Positions 19,972 to 28,922 are shown, numbered from the stretch's first letter. The stretch: 64,000 bases of DNA from Sinomonas atrocyanea (GCF_030811715.1 NZ_JAUSRH010000001.1:310001-374000), one strand, 5' to 3'. Numbers and translations: made by a program. The notes: generated from the letters alone by a model not told the origin.

Positions 19972-22900
19972 TCAGCCCGAGACGATGGTGACGAGGTGCG
20001 TCGTCGGGTCGTAGCGGAAGGCGAGCGGGCCGCCCGGATGGTCGAAGCCGATGTTCGGCCCGTTGAGGGCCCCGTTGGTCCCGTAGTTCACGTCCCACGA
20101 CCCGTTGAGCGCGGCCTTGAACGAGTACGAACCGGCGGGCAGCGAGGCGAGCTTCAGGATCCAGCCCTGCGAGCGCTGGTCCCACGAGGCCGCCGTGGCC
20201 GTGCACGCCGGGTCCCAGTCGGCCGCACAGCCGGCGAGGTGCTGGTATGTGCCCGGGAAGTTCACCGCGGAGGGCTGGCTGGCCGGCTGGCCCGCCGAGA
20301 CCAGGTGGGTCGAGTCGTTGTAGCTGAAGACGACGGTCCCGCCGGGATGGTCGAGGGAGATATTCGGCCCGTTCGGCGCCCCACCCGCACCATAGTTGAC
20401 GTCCCAGGACTTGTTGAGCGCCGCCTTGTACGAGTAGCTGCCCTGCGGGAGCGTGTAGGTCCCGCGCCAGACCCCCTGCGCGGGATCGAACGCAAGCTGC
20501 GCCTGCGGGCAGGCGGGCTGCCAGTCGGCCGGGCAGCCCATGGCGGTGTTGAGCGTCCCTGCCACCGCTACCGCGGAGGGCTGGGCGGCGTGCTCGCCGA
20601 CGGTGGTCTCGTGGGTGTCCTGCCGGTACGTGAAGGTGAGCCGGCCCCCCGGGTGCTTGAGTGTGATGTTCGCGCCGTTCGCCGCTCCCCCGTCGCCGTA
20701 GTTCTGGCTCCAGGACCCGTTGAGCGCCGCCTTGAACTGGTAGGTGCCGGTCGGGAGGTCGAGGGTGAGGCGCCACTCGGATGCGATCGGGTCATACTGC
20801 GCCATGGTGGCCTGGCATGCGGGGTCCCAGTCGCCGGGGCAGCCGGCCAGGTGCTGGAAGTCGCCGGCCACGGTCACCGAGAGCGGCTGCGGGGCCGGGC
20901 CCTTGGGCGCGTCCGGGTCGACCGGCGTGGGCACGACGGCGGAGACGGTCGCCGAGGTGGCCGTGTGCCCGGCGTTGTCGAGCGAGACGGCCCGGTATTC
21001 GAGCGGGGTCCCCGGCGTCATGCCCTTGGTGGCGTCGAAGACCTGGTACGGGTAGGTGTCATCGGTGCCGATGCTGTGCCACTGGCCGGCGGCTCCCGCG
21101 GCACCGGGGACCCGGGCCTGGAACGTGACCTCGTAGAACGAGTCGTGTGGGAGGTCCGCGGTGACGTTGACGCGGGTGTTGTCCCCGCCGGCCGCGGTCG
21201 GGGTGCCGAGGGTCGGCACGGGGGCAGCCGCCGAGTCGGGGATGCGGCCCGCGGACTCGTAGACCACCGCGGAGAATGCCGGGACCGTCACCGTCAGCGT
21301 CTTGTCCGCTGCAGTCTTGAGCCGGTCCCCTGCGCCGGCGCCGAACACCTTCGCGAACGGGCGCTGGGCGATGTACGTGGGCACGGCCGCCGTGCGGGCG
21401 GCGGCGGTGTTGTTCAGGGCGACGACGTATTCGCGCTGGGCCTTCGCATCGATGCGCGAGAACGCGTACACGCCGGCCGTCGTCTCGGCGTACCGGTCCT
21501 GGTGGGCGCCGGTGCGCAGGGCCGGATTGTCCTTGACCACCTTCGCGAGGTCCGCGATCGAGGTGTAGAGCGGGTGCGTGGTGACGTAGTTGTCCGAGGC
21601 GTGCGTCGCCGTCGTGCCCAAGAGCGGATCTGCGAGGTATTCGGGGGTCTTCGAGGCGAACATGTCCTGCCGCGCGAGCTGGTCCCCGCCGGTGCCGGTG
21701 AAGCCCTGCTCGTCGCCGTAGTAGACGATCGGGTTGCCGCGGGAGAAGTACATGAGCTCGTTGGCGAGCCTGTCGCGGGCCACCTTCTCGGCGTCGGACG
21801 CCGTCGGGTTGTCCTGGTCGATGAAGGACCCGATGCGGCCCATGTCGTGATTCCCGAGGAACGTGGGGAGCTGGTAGACGTTCGAGGTCGCGGTCGTGTA
21901 CCAGTCGTCGCCCTGGAAGAGCTTCTGCAGGGTGGTGGCGGGCGAGGACGCCGAGGCGTAGGAGCGTGCCGCCTGCTGGAACGGGAAGTCGAGGACGGCC
22001 TGGACGCCGTCGGACGTGGTGAACTTCGACGTGAAGTCGCGCGAGGTGTCGTAGACCTCGCCGAACATGAAGAAGTCCTTCTTCCCGACCGAGTGGGCGT
22101 AATCGAGGATCGCGGGCGAGAACTTCTGCCAGAACGCGTCGTTGACGTGCTTCATCGTGTCGATCCGGAAGCCGTCGATCCCGAAGTCGCCGATCCACTT
22201 CTTGTACACGTCGATGAAGCCGTTGAGGACCTTGGGGTTCTCGGTGAAGAGGTCGTCCAGGCCCGAGAAGTCGCCGTAGTTGGCGCTCTCCCCCGCGAAC
22301 GTCGAGTCGCCGCGGTTGTGGTACAGGCTCACGTCGTTGAGCCAGGCGGGCACCTTGGCGTTCTCCTCGCCGGCCGGGATGTACGGGCGGTACGGGAACG
22401 ACGTGGCCGGGTCCAGGGCCGGGAATCCCGGCTGGTCGGCGACCGCGGCGTCGTCGAACGTCTTCCCCGAGGCGTACTTGTACGGGGCGGCGGTCTTGCT
22501 CAGGTAGGGCATCCGGCCGCCCTCCTGGTACTTGATGACGTCCGCGGTGTGGTTGGTGATGATGTCGAAGTAGACCTTCATGCCGCGCGCGTGCGCCTGG
22601 CTGATCAGGTTCCCGAGCTCGGCATTGGTGCCGAGGTGCGGGTCGATCTGGGTGAAGTCCGTGATCCAGTACCCGTGGTACCCGGCGCTGTGGTCCTCGG
22701 GCTGGACGGCCTTGTTCTTGAAGCTGGGGGTGAGCCAGATGGCGGTGGTGCCCAGCCCCTGGATGTAGTCCAGCTTGCCGGTGAGTCCCTTGAGGTCGCC
22801 GCCGTGGTAGAAGCCCTTGTTGGCCGCGTCGAAGCCGGAGACCATCGGGGCGGAGCCCAGGCCGCCCTGGTCGTTGGCGGAGGTCCCGTTCGCGAAGCGG

Positions 22901-23109
22901 TCCGTCATCACGAAGTAGTAGTTCTCGGTGCCCGCCGCGGTGCGGAACGAGTGGGTCGCCGCGGGGCCGGCGTCGGGCGACGGCGGCGGGGCGGCTGTGG
23001 CGGCTGTCGCACCTCCGAGGGCGAGGGCGGCGGCGAGGACGACGGCGGTGCTGGCCGCCCTCGCCCTCGGCATGCGGGCTGGGCGCGGGCAGACAGGGCG
23101 GTACCGCAT
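19972..23109 (-). CDS. Secreted alpha-amylase (GH13) with three C-terminal X25-like modules
   Basis: A 1045-residue exported glycoside hydrolase. The signal peptide (residues 1-40) ends ATAA. The GH13 barrel carries DIITNH, nucleophile Asp317 (GFRIDTMKH), acid Glu351 (MFGEVYD) and Asp422 (FLGNHD). A beta-sandwich and an Fn3-like domain follow. From about residue 745 there are three tandem repeats of roughly 95 residues. Each has a GCxxDWxPAC start, an LxxGxYxxKAALNxSWxxNYG core and an HPGGxxxFxY end, as in pullulanase X25 modules. The paired cysteines in each suggest a disulfide. Role: extracellular starch or maltodextrin hydrolysis. CTGGAGG precedes the ATG. Confidence 0.95.
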   Translation of the reverse strand: MRYRPVCPRPARMPRARAASTAVVLAAALALGGATAATAAPPPSPDAGPAATHSFRTAAGTENYYFVMTDRFANGTSANDQGGLGSAPMVSGFDAANKGFYHGGDLKGLTGKLDYIQGLGTTAIWLTPSFKNKAVQPEDHSAGYHGYWITDFTQIDPHLGTNAELGNLISQAHARGMKVYFDIITNHTADVIKYQEGGRMPYLSKTAAPYKYASGKTFDDAAVADQPGFPALDPATSFPYRPYIPAGEENAKVPAWLNDVSLYHNRGDSTFAGESANYGDFSGLDDLFTENPKVLNGFIDVYKKWIGDFGIDGFRIDTMKHVNDAFWQKFSPAILDYAHSVGKKDFFMFGEVYDTSRDFTSKFTTSDGVQAVLDFPFQQAARSYASASSPATTLQKLFQGDDWYTTATSNVYQLPTFLGNHDMGRIGSFIDQDNPTASDAEKVARDRLANELMYFSRGNPIVYYGDEQGFTGTGGDQLARQDMFASKTPEYLADPLLGTTATHASDNYVTTHPLYTSIADLAKVVKDNPALRTGAHQDRYAETTAGVYAFSRIDAKAQREYVVALNNTAAARTAAVPTYIAQRPFAKVFGAGAGDRLKTAADKTLTVTVPAFSAVVYESAGRIPDSAAAPVPTLGTPTAAGGDNTRVNVTADLPHDSFYEVTFQARVPGAAGAAGQWHSIGTDDTYPYQVFDATKGMTPGTPLEYRAVSLDNAGHTATSATVSAVVPTPVDPDAPKGPAPQPLSVTVAGDFQHLAGCPGDWDPACQATMAQYDPIASEWRLTLDLPTGTYQFKAALNGSWSQNYGDGGAANGANITLKHPGGRLTFTYRQDTHETTVGEHAAQPSAVAVAGTLNTAMGCPADWQPACPQAQLAFDPAQGVWRGTYTLPQGSYSYKAALNKSWDVNYGAGGAPNGPNISLDHPGGTVVFSYNDSTHLVSAGQPASQPSAVNFPGTYQHLAGCAADWDPACTATAASWDQRSQGWILKLASLPAGSYSFKAALNGSWDVNYGTNGALNGPNIGFDHPGGPLAFRYDPTTHLVTIVSG

Positions 23110-23390
23110 GGAGACCTCCAGGGAAGCAGTGACCCGGCCAACTATGGTCTATGTCACACGGCGTGACAAGGAGGTCACGCGCGAGTCACTCGACAGCGGT
23201 ATTCGGTGACGTCCTGCGGCGGGCATGACGAGCCGATTCAGGCGCCAGTACCGCTGCGGGTCTGCGGTGGGCCGGCGGATGCCCGCAAATCCGGGCGGCG
23301 CTCGTTACGACGGGCGGTGGCACCTGCCGGTGCTGCCGCCGGCTGTTCCTAGAATCCGCCCTCCGGGAGCGTCGCCACTGGAGGCGGTAA
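23110..23390. promoter_or_regulatory. Divergent promoter region of the amylase and the small gene at 23391
   Basis: The amylase side contains GTCAC-ACGGC-GTGAC at 23153-23167, a possible operator. The right side holds TAGAAT at 23350-23355, 35 bases before the GTG at 23391. The rest shows no gene. Confidence 0.4.
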
Positions 23391-23705
23391 GTGGACGACG
23401 AGATGAGGCGGGAGCTGGCCATGCAGATGACGGGCATGGACGGCCCCAGCCCGGCAAGGCCGGGTTCGCGTCCGCTGCCCCACCGGATCGAGGACTTGGT
23501 CACCGAGCACCGCGAGGCACGGGCGGGGCGGAGGACAGGTGCCAGGGTACGGCGCAGCCTGCGCCGGCGCACGCGTCAGCCGGACCAGATGTCCCCGGCC
23601 GCAAGGCGCGCTAGCTGTTCCCGCGCGGTCTGCTCGCTCAGACCGGCACCCATCAGGGCGCGGAGCGCGCGGTCCTCCCCGCCCCCGGCCCCCTCCCCGT
23701 CCTGA
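23391..23705 (+). CDS. Small basic hypothetical protein, C-terminus uncertain
   Basis: A GTG start with GGAGGCG seven bases upstream and a TAGAAT box suggest a real gene. The first 60 residues (MDDEMRRELAMQMTGMDG, then HRIEDLVTEHREARAGRR) look like a charged helical protein. The remainder is Arg/Ser/Pro-rich low-complexity sequence lying antisense to the gene at 23576, so the authentic end may be elsewhere through a frameshift. No function can be given. Confidence 0.4.
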   Translation: MDDEMRRELAMQMTGMDGPSPARPGSRPLPHRIEDLVTEHREARAGRRTGARVRRSLRRRTRQPDQMSPAARRASCSRAVCSLRPAPIRARSARSSPPPAPSPS

Positions 23706-23764
23706 CGCCGCACCATTGCGGACATCCCCCGGCCGGTAGTACGGGAATCGGCGATGATCGTCAT
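23576..23764 (-). CDS. Small hypothetical protein (62 aa)
   Basis: A 62-residue protein starting MTIIADSRTTGRGMSAMV and ending LSEQTAREQLARLAAGDIWSG. The second half is one or two amphipathic helices. GGGGGAG precedes the ATG at 23764 by six bases, which decides the start against an upstream one. It overlaps the tail of the + strand frame at 23391; one of the two may not be real over the overlap, and this one has the better coding character there. No family recognised. Confidence 0.5.
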   Translation of the reverse strand: MTIIADSRTTGRGMSAMVRRQDGEGAGGGEDRALRALMGAGLSEQTAREQLARLAAGDIWSG

Positions 23765-24038
23765 TGATCTCCCCCTTCTTTCAACACTGCGATGGCACCG
23801 GCCAGTCAGCACAGGAGGACCAGCTCCGCTTCGCTGGAGCCCTGGCCCGGTCTGACCTGCCGTCGGCGGACGCCTTGGCGTCGCCCCGCCGCAGCGTGAC
23901 CAATTCTGTCACATGAGGTTAGCAGGCCGACTCGTCGGCGGCCAGAGCATTACATAGAGGAACTCCCCACGCGGGAGGATCCGCGCCCACTGGCCGCGCG
24001 CATTGTGGCCGGGGAGGATACCCGGCCTCCGATGGGAC

Positions 24039-24269
24039 TCAGCGAGACAGTAGCGGGCCGCGCGGGCCCTCGACCTGCTCCCACGCTTCAAAACCATGTT
24101 GCTTTTCCACGAGTCTCCTGACATCGCTGTGGGGATGGATCCAAAGTATGCGGCCATCGTTGGTAACGCAGTCCACCACTCCGGCGCAGACGGTCATGTT
24201 CTGAAAGCGAATGTGAACGAGGCTGCCGGGAAGGCTTCCCCAGTCTTCAACCTTGTTGAATTCCATCAT
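24039..24269 (-). CDS. Small hypothetical protein (76 aa)
   Basis: A 76-residue protein of lower GC than its neighbours. It contains LVHIRFQNMTVCAGVVDCV followed by RILWIHPHSD, a short beta-rich core that could form a small barrel. AGGAG lies just ahead of two adjacent ATG codons (24269 and 24266), either of which could be used. It stands alone between the uncertain small genes and the island. The different base composition hints at acquisition. Family not recognised. Confidence 0.55.
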   Translation of the reverse strand: MMEFNKVEDWGSLPGSLVHIRFQNMTVCAGVVDCVTNDGRILWIHPHSDVRRLVEKQHGFEAWEQVEGPRGPLLSR

Positions 24270-24398
24270 CAGCTCCTATTGCCCATTGGGGGGGTGCATT
24301 TTTGTCGCGACTGATGGAGGTGACTGATGACTGACTGAGGACCTGGGCGCCTTCTCACGTTCAATGGCGTGGTTCGAAGGGGGCCGAACAGTGTCGTG

Positions 24399-25208
24399 TC
24401 ATCCCTCGCGCCCAGTGTCCGTGATCTGGTGGGCAAAGCCGGCGATAGCTTCGCTCATCGCGGTGGGCTGCTCGGGCACCAGTGCGTGTCCTGCGCCCCT
24501 GACCACCTGGACGGTGACGCGTTGTCCGAGGAGCGGCTTGAAGACGTTCGGCACGACGACGGCGTCGTGCTCGGCCTGCAGATCGAGGAGCGGAACGGTG
24601 CCACCGTGGAAGTATGAGTCGACTGGGGTGGCCTCGCGCGCACGGCCCTGGGCTTCGTGCGTCTCTGGCCACCAGCCGGTGAGCCATGGCCGCGGGTCGT
24701 TCCCCGGGGCGAAGAACGCCTGCTTCAAGAATTCAAGACGCTGCGCCTCTGGCAGGCTGAGGTCCCCTGCTCCGTCGATCGCCGTCCGCAGCCGGCTGTA
24801 GGGCTTCTCGTTCAGGCCGGGCGGCAGCTTGCCGGCTGAAGCGGCGGCCAGGACGAGTCCGCTGACGAGGCCGGGCCTTGTCGTGGCGAGCATCCGCGCT
24901 GGTTGGCTTCCCCATGCGTGGCCGACGACGAGTGCTGGACCGCTCCCCTCGTGCTCGATGACCAGCGCGATGTCCGATGCGAAGTCGTGCAGGTCGAGGT
25001 TCTCCATGGGGCCCCGGCTTGCCCCGATGCCCCGAGGCTGAGGGCGGAGAACACGGAATCCCTCGTGAGCGAGATGTCGGGCGACTTCGTCGTAGTCTTC
25101 GGCGCCGCGGCCGAGTGATGGAAGGATCACGATGAGGGGTCCACGTCCCTCGCTGATCACTTCGATCTGGACGTCTCCGTCAGAGACTGTGGTTATGGTG
25201 CGCTGCAT
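24399..25208 (-). CDS. Alpha/beta-hydrolase fold protein lacking the nucleophilic Ser
   Basis: A 269-residue alpha/beta-hydrolase. The nucleophile elbow reads VVGHAWGSQ, so the usual GxSxG Ser is Ala. The oxyanion region is ILPSLGRGAEDY. The acid appears as AEHDAVV, and the His as GAGHALVPEQP near the end. Similar proteins with GHAFG elbows exist in proteobacteria, so this looks like a family trait rather than damage. They may bind ligands or use another nucleophile. GGAGG precedes the ATG. The gene follows the MHS permease by 24 bases and is probably co-transcribed with it as the first part of the catabolic island. Confidence 0.85.
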   Translation of the reverse strand: MQRTITTVSDGDVQIEVISEGRGPLIVILPSLGRGAEDYDEVARHLAHEGFRVLRPQPRGIGASRGPMENLDLHDFASDIALVIEHEGSGPALVVGHAWGSQPARMLATTRPGLVSGLVLAAASAGKLPPGLNEKPYSRLRTAIDGAGDLSLPEAQRLEFLKQAFFAPGNDPRPWLTGWWPETHEAQGRAREATPVDSYFHGGTVPLLDLQAEHDAVVVPNVFKPLLGQRVTVQVVRGAGHALVPEQPTAMSEAIAGFAHQITDTGREG

Positions 25209-25232
25209 GGGTCCTCCAGGGATCGGTGTTCG

Positions 25233-26564
25233 TCAGCCGTCGGCCAGGCTCTTGCCCGCCGTCTCGGGACTCCACCAGGCAGCCGCTGCGGCGCCGAGGC
25301 TCATCACGATGGCATAGGCGGTGAAGACTGCGGAGAGGCCGATGCTGTGCAGCCAGGTGTCGATGAGCGGGGACGTGCCGCCGAATACGGCGATGCCGAT
25401 TCCGTAGGGGATCGCGATGCCTCGGGATCGGAGGCCGGTGGGAAAAAGTTCGGCGTAGAAGGCGGTGTTGGCTGCGGTGGCTGCGGACAGCAGCACCAGC
25501 GGGATCGACATCGCAATCAGCATCTGCCACCACTGGTTTCCCATGATCCATAGGACGGGGAAGGCGAAGACGGCGTTGAAGATTCCGTAGACCAGGAAGT
25601 TCGCTCGACGCCCGAAGCGGTCCGAGAATCGGCCCCACAGTGGAGTGGTCACCACGTACAGCACCTGGGCTACCAGTGCGACGATGAAGGCTGTCTGCTG
25701 GTTGACTCCGTACGACACGATCGCGTTGGCCGCGCCGTTGACGACCCAGGCGTAGAAGGTCACCGTGATGCCGGCGGTCATGAGGAGAACCCTGAGCATC
25801 CCAGACCGGTGGCGCCAGAGCTCCCCGGATGCCGAGGTCTTGACGGCCGGCTCCGGCAGCTTCCTGCGCTCTGCCTCGGCCTTGAGGTGCTCGGTGAACG
25901 CGGCCGATTCTGTGAGCTTGCGGCGCAGATAGAGGGCGAACAGGCCGGTGCAGCCGGCTAGGAGGAACGGGACCCGCCACGCCCATGCCTCCAGCTGCTT
26001 GGAATCGAAGACGGTCGTCAGTAGAGCGCCTACAGCAGTGGCGGCGAGGGTTCCCAGGATGAGCGCCATGCCGTTGAAGCTCATCCAGAGGCCCCGGCGC
26101 TTCGGAGGCGCGATCTCTGCAGAGTACGAGTAGGCGCTGGCGTTCTCGCCGCCGTAGCCGAGCCCCTGCATGATGCGGGCGACGACCAGGATGACCACCG
26201 CCAAGGCCCCAATTGCCGACGAGGTCGGGCTGATGCCGATCATCAGGCTTCCAGCTGCGGTGACGGCCATCGCGATCATCATCGAATTCTTGCGCCCACT
26301 CCTGTCGGCCAACCAGCCGAAGAAGACCGAGCCGAGGGGACGGAAGATGAACCCCACTGCGAAGACCGTCAGGACCGAAAGCGTGGCGCCGAGAGTTCCG
26401 GCTCCCGCGAAGAACTGGTGTGAGAAGAAGGGGGTGAAGATGCCGAAGACCGAGAAGTCGTAGTACTCCAGGACGATGCCGACAACCGTCAGCACCATTG
26501 CGCCCCGTGGGGCCGCAGACGTGGCTGCACGTGCGCGGACGTCTCCCTGTGCGAGATCTTCCAT
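25233..26564 (-). CDS. MHS-family (MFS) metabolite:proton symporter
   Basis: A 443-residue, 12-TM major facilitator of the metabolite:H+ symporter branch (ShiA/ProP/KgtP relatives). The first TM carries LEYYDFSVFGIF, with the loop signature GWLADRSGRKNSMM and IMQGLGYGGENASAYSYSAE. MHS permeases import organic acids, betaines or aromatic acids. The ATG at 26564 has GAGG seven bases ahead. The frame extends to a GTG at 26729, but that segment has no membrane or conserved sequence. The gene is the first of an operon with the hydrolase, and a half-match of the GntR-type operator lies 190 bases upstream. Confidence 0.9.
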   Translation of the reverse strand: MEDLAQGDVRARAATSAAPRGAMVLTVVGIVLEYYDFSVFGIFTPFFSHQFFAGAGTLGATLSVLTVFAVGFIFRPLGSVFFGWLADRSGRKNSMMIAMAVTAAGSLMIGISPTSSAIGALAVVILVVARIMQGLGYGGENASAYSYSAEIAPPKRRGLWMSFNGMALILGTLAATAVGALLTTVFDSKQLEAWAWRVPFLLAGCTGLFALYLRRKLTESAAFTEHLKAEAERRKLPEPAVKTSASGELWRHRSGMLRVLLMTAGITVTFYAWVVNGAANAIVSYGVNQQTAFIVALVAQVLYVVTTPLWGRFSDRFGRRANFLVYGIFNAVFAFPVLWIMGNQWWQMLIAMSIPLVLLSAATAANTAFYAELFPTGLRSRGIAIPYGIGIAVFGGTSPLIDTWLHSIGLSAVFTAYAIVMSLGAAAAAWWSPETAGKSLADG

Positions 26565-26755
26565 AACATTCCTCGATCCAGTGGGGGTAGGAGAATCGGC
26601 AACAGCAACTGGAGAGCTGCGTCCAAGCGCAGCGTCTGCGGAGAGGCGGGCGGGCTTGAAGCCCTGGACTTCAGGGATCTCCAGCTGCAGGTCGTTTTCG
26701 TGGTTTCCCGGTGCCATGACCCCGGTCACACTCCGACGCTATCGACTCTACACAC

Positions 26756-26772
26756 TGTTGTCTATAGAGTTG
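26756..26772. promoter_or_regulatory. Candidate GntR-type operator (site 1)
   Basis: TGTTGTCTATAGAGT on the + strand. On the other strand it reads ACTCTATAGACAACA, sharing ACTCTATAG with sites at 34406 and 44784. Symmetry is weaker here. Confidence 0.45.
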
Positions 26773-26890
26773 CTGGTCAAAGTCCTGCGCCTTAGGGAGC
26801 GGACACGGTCCGCGTCATCCGCCGCGTTTGGCCAGGACCCACCCGAAGGGGGTCGGAGCGTTTGACAAGGCAGCGTGACGGGCGCAACTA

Positions 26891-26928
26891 TTGTACGTCC
26901 GTCAAACATTTGTACGCAAGACGTACAA
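26891..26928. promoter_or_regulatory. Candidate IclR-type operator of the symporter operon
   Basis: TTGTACG-CAAGA-CGTACAA at 26910-26928 is a perfect inverted repeat with 7-bp arms, and a third half-site TTGTACG lies at 26891. The position 26 bases before the start codon suggests repression or close-range activation. Confidence 0.6.
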
Positions 26929-26953
26929 GAGGGTTCATAATGGAGTGGATCTC

Positions 26954-28321
26954 ATGAGAAGTGCCTTGAAGTCGGCGTTCGGGCCGCGCCTGTACATCAC
27001 CGTTGCGGTGGCCATTGTCCTGGGCGCCGCCGTCGGGTTCGTCTTCCCGTCGTTCGGGGCCTCGCTGGCTCCGATCGGTACCGGGTTCATCCAGCTGATC
27101 CAGATGCTCATCGCCCCGGTGGTGTTCTGCACCATCGTCACGGGCATCGCAGGGGCTGGAAAGCTGACCTCGGTGGGACGGATCGGCGTCAAGGCGCTCG
27201 TCTACTTCGAGCTCATGACCACGGTCGCCCTCGCCATCGGTCTGGTCGTCATGAACCTCCTCAAGCCCGGGGCCGGGATCCACGCGAAGGCCAGCGAGCT
27301 CAAGCTCAGCGAGGCGGCCCAGGGCTACGTGAGCACCGGCCAGCACCAGAACTGGTACGACTTCATCCTGAACATCATCCCCAAGAGCTTCGTCGGCGCC
27401 TTCACCGACGGCAACGTGCTGCAGGTCCTGCTCATCGCGGTCCTGTTCGCCGTCGCGCTGAAGATGCTCGGCGCCAAGGGCGAGCCGGTCGTCGCGGCGG
27501 TCGGGAGGATCAACGACGCGATTTTCGGCATCATCAAGCTCATCATGTACTTGGCCCCGCTTGGTGCGTTCGGCGCGATGGCCTACACCACGGGCAAGTT
27601 CGGCATCTCGACGCTCGTGAGCCTCGGCTCCATCGTGGTCCTCTTCTGGGTCGTCGGAATCCTGTTCTGCCTCCTCGCCTTTGGCGCAATGGCCCGGATC
27701 TGCGGCCTGCGTGTGCTCCCCGTGTACCGATACTTCAAGGACGAGATCCTCATCACCCTCGGCACATCCAACTACGAGGCGGTCATGCCGCAGCTGATGC
27801 GCAAGCTCGAGGGAGTCGGCTGCCCCAAGCCGATCGTCGGCCTCGTGGTGCCCTCGGGCTACGCCTTCAACGGCGACGGGGTGTGCCTCTACCTCGGGTT
27901 CGCCTCCCTCTACATCGCCCAGGCCTTCGACATCAACCTGAGCATCTGGCAGCAGATCGCCCTTCTGGCCGTCTTCATGCTCACCTCCAAGGGCAGCGCC
28001 GGGGTCGCAGGCGCAGGCTTCGTCATCCTGGCCGCCACCCTCTCCTCCACCGGCGCCGTTCCGGTGGTGGGCATCATGCTCCTCCTTGGCATCGACCGCT
28101 TCCTCTCCACGATGCGGGGCCTGATCAGCCTCGCCGGCCAGATGATGGGCAGCCTCGTCGTCAGCGTCTGGGAACAGCAGCTCGACCGGCCCCGTGCGCT
28201 GAGGATCATGCGCGGCCACGAGGCCCCGCTCGTGCAGGCTCCCCTCCCGGCGGCCGCCACCGCTTCCCCAGCCGCGGACTCCCGCCAGGGCGACGCCGCC
28301 CCCGTCCCCGCAGCGCACTGA
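26954..28321 (+). CDS. DctA-type C4-dicarboxylate/cation symporter
   Basis: A 455-residue DAACS-family symporter with eight predicted TM segments and re-entrant loops. Family markers are FIQLIQMLIAPVVFCTIVTGIAG, GTSNYEAVMPQL, VVPSGYAFNGDG and MLTSKGSAGVAGAGFV. It imports C4-dicarboxylates or similar acids with sodium or protons. The ATG at 26954 (MRSALKSAFGPRLY) has GGAG nine bases upstream and matches the DctA N-terminus; the ATG-less stretch upstream is leader. It heads an operon with the two enzymes at 28374 and 28923. The C-terminal 30 residues are Ala/Pro-rich. Confidence 0.93.
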   Translation: MRSALKSAFGPRLYITVAVAIVLGAAVGFVFPSFGASLAPIGTGFIQLIQMLIAPVVFCTIVTGIAGAGKLTSVGRIGVKALVYFELMTTVALAIGLVVMNLLKPGAGIHAKASELKLSEAAQGYVSTGQHQNWYDFILNIIPKSFVGAFTDGNVLQVLLIAVLFAVALKMLGAKGEPVVAAVGRINDAIFGIIKLIMYLAPLGAFGAMAYTTGKFGISTLVSLGSIVVLFWVVGILFCLLAFGAMARICGLRVLPVYRYFKDEILITLGTSNYEAVMPQLMRKLEGVGCPKPIVGLVVPSGYAFNGDGVCLYLGFASLYIAQAFDINLSIWQQIALLAVFMLTSKGSAGVAGAGFVILAATLSSTGAVPVVGIMLLLGIDRFLSTMRGLISLAGQMMGSLVVSVWEQQLDRPRALRIMRGHEAPLVQAPLPAAATASPAADSRQGDAAPVPAAH

Positions 28322-28373
28322 CCCGCACTCCTCCGCAACCCGTCCCCTCGCAAAGCTCAGAGAAACAGAGACC

Positions 28374-28910
28374 ATGCCCCGCATTTCCTACACCGCCCCC
28401 ACTGGCGCCACCGCCGAGAAGATGATCGAACGCCGCGGCGGGTTCCTCACCCCGCTCGACCAGCTGCTGGCCCACAACGACGGGCTCGCCTCCGGGTGGA
28501 ACACGCTCCTCGGCGCGGTGAGGCAGGGCTTCTCCATCCCCGGGGACCTGCGCGAGCTCATCATCCTGCGGGTCGCCGTCCTGAACCGTGCCGACTACGA
28601 ATGGGCAGCACATGTCGGCCTCGGCCGGGCCAGCGGCATCCCCGAGACGACCATCGAGGCCATCGCCCATGACCGCGCCGTGACCACCGGCGACGAGCGC
28701 TACGACGCCGTGCTGGCCTACACCGACGCCATGACCCGCAACATCACGGTGGACGAGGAGACCTTCGAGCACCTCCGCCGCCACTTCACCGAGACCGAGA
28801 CCATCGAGCTCACTGCGACCGTGGCGTCCTACAACATGGTCTCGAGGTTCCTCGTGGCCCTCGGCGTCACAGCCGCAGACCGCGAGTCCCTCCTCACCCC
28901 CAACGTCTAG
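28374..28910 (+). CDS. Carboxymuconolactone decarboxylase family protein without redox cysteines
   Basis: A 178-residue all-helical protein of the CMD/AhpD superfamily. The conserved site reads ADYEWAAHVGLGRASGI. The EW..H arrangement is kept, but the CxxC of AhpD-type peroxidases is absent, so this belongs to the non-redox branch that includes decarboxylases and isomerase-like members. It is 52 bases after the symporter and 12 bases before the amidohydrolase, within one operon. Its substrate is probably an intermediate of the same pathway. Confidence 0.85.
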   Translation: MPRISYTAPTGATAEKMIERRGGFLTPLDQLLAHNDGLASGWNTLLGAVRQGFSIPGDLRELIILRVAVLNRADYEWAAHVGLGRASGIPETTIEAIAHDRAVTTGDERYDAVLAYTDAMTRNITVDEETFEHLRRHFTETETIELTATVASYNMVSRFLVALGVTAADRESLLTPNV

Positions 28911-28922
28911 GAAGGAGGACCG

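Larger units (their letters stand above)
26565..26953. other. 389-bp divergent intergenic region with two kinds of operator
   Basis: It separates the MHS permease operon from the dicarboxylate symporter operon. It holds a TCTATAGAGT element at 26761 and TTGTACG repeats at 26891-26928. No gene was found apart from the doubtful upstream extension of the permease. Confidence 0.6.

Noticed and set aside
19318-23166. 1282-residue plus-strand frame over the amylase
   Set aside because: Antisense to a well-defined secreted amylase; no recognisable domain.
23909-24157. 82-residue minus-strand frame overlapping the gene at 24039
   Set aside because: Overlaps a better frame with a ribosome site; no coding features of its own.
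26565-26729. N-terminal extension of the MHS permease to a GTG
   Set aside because: No ribosome site and not part of the permease family; the ATG at 26564 has one.
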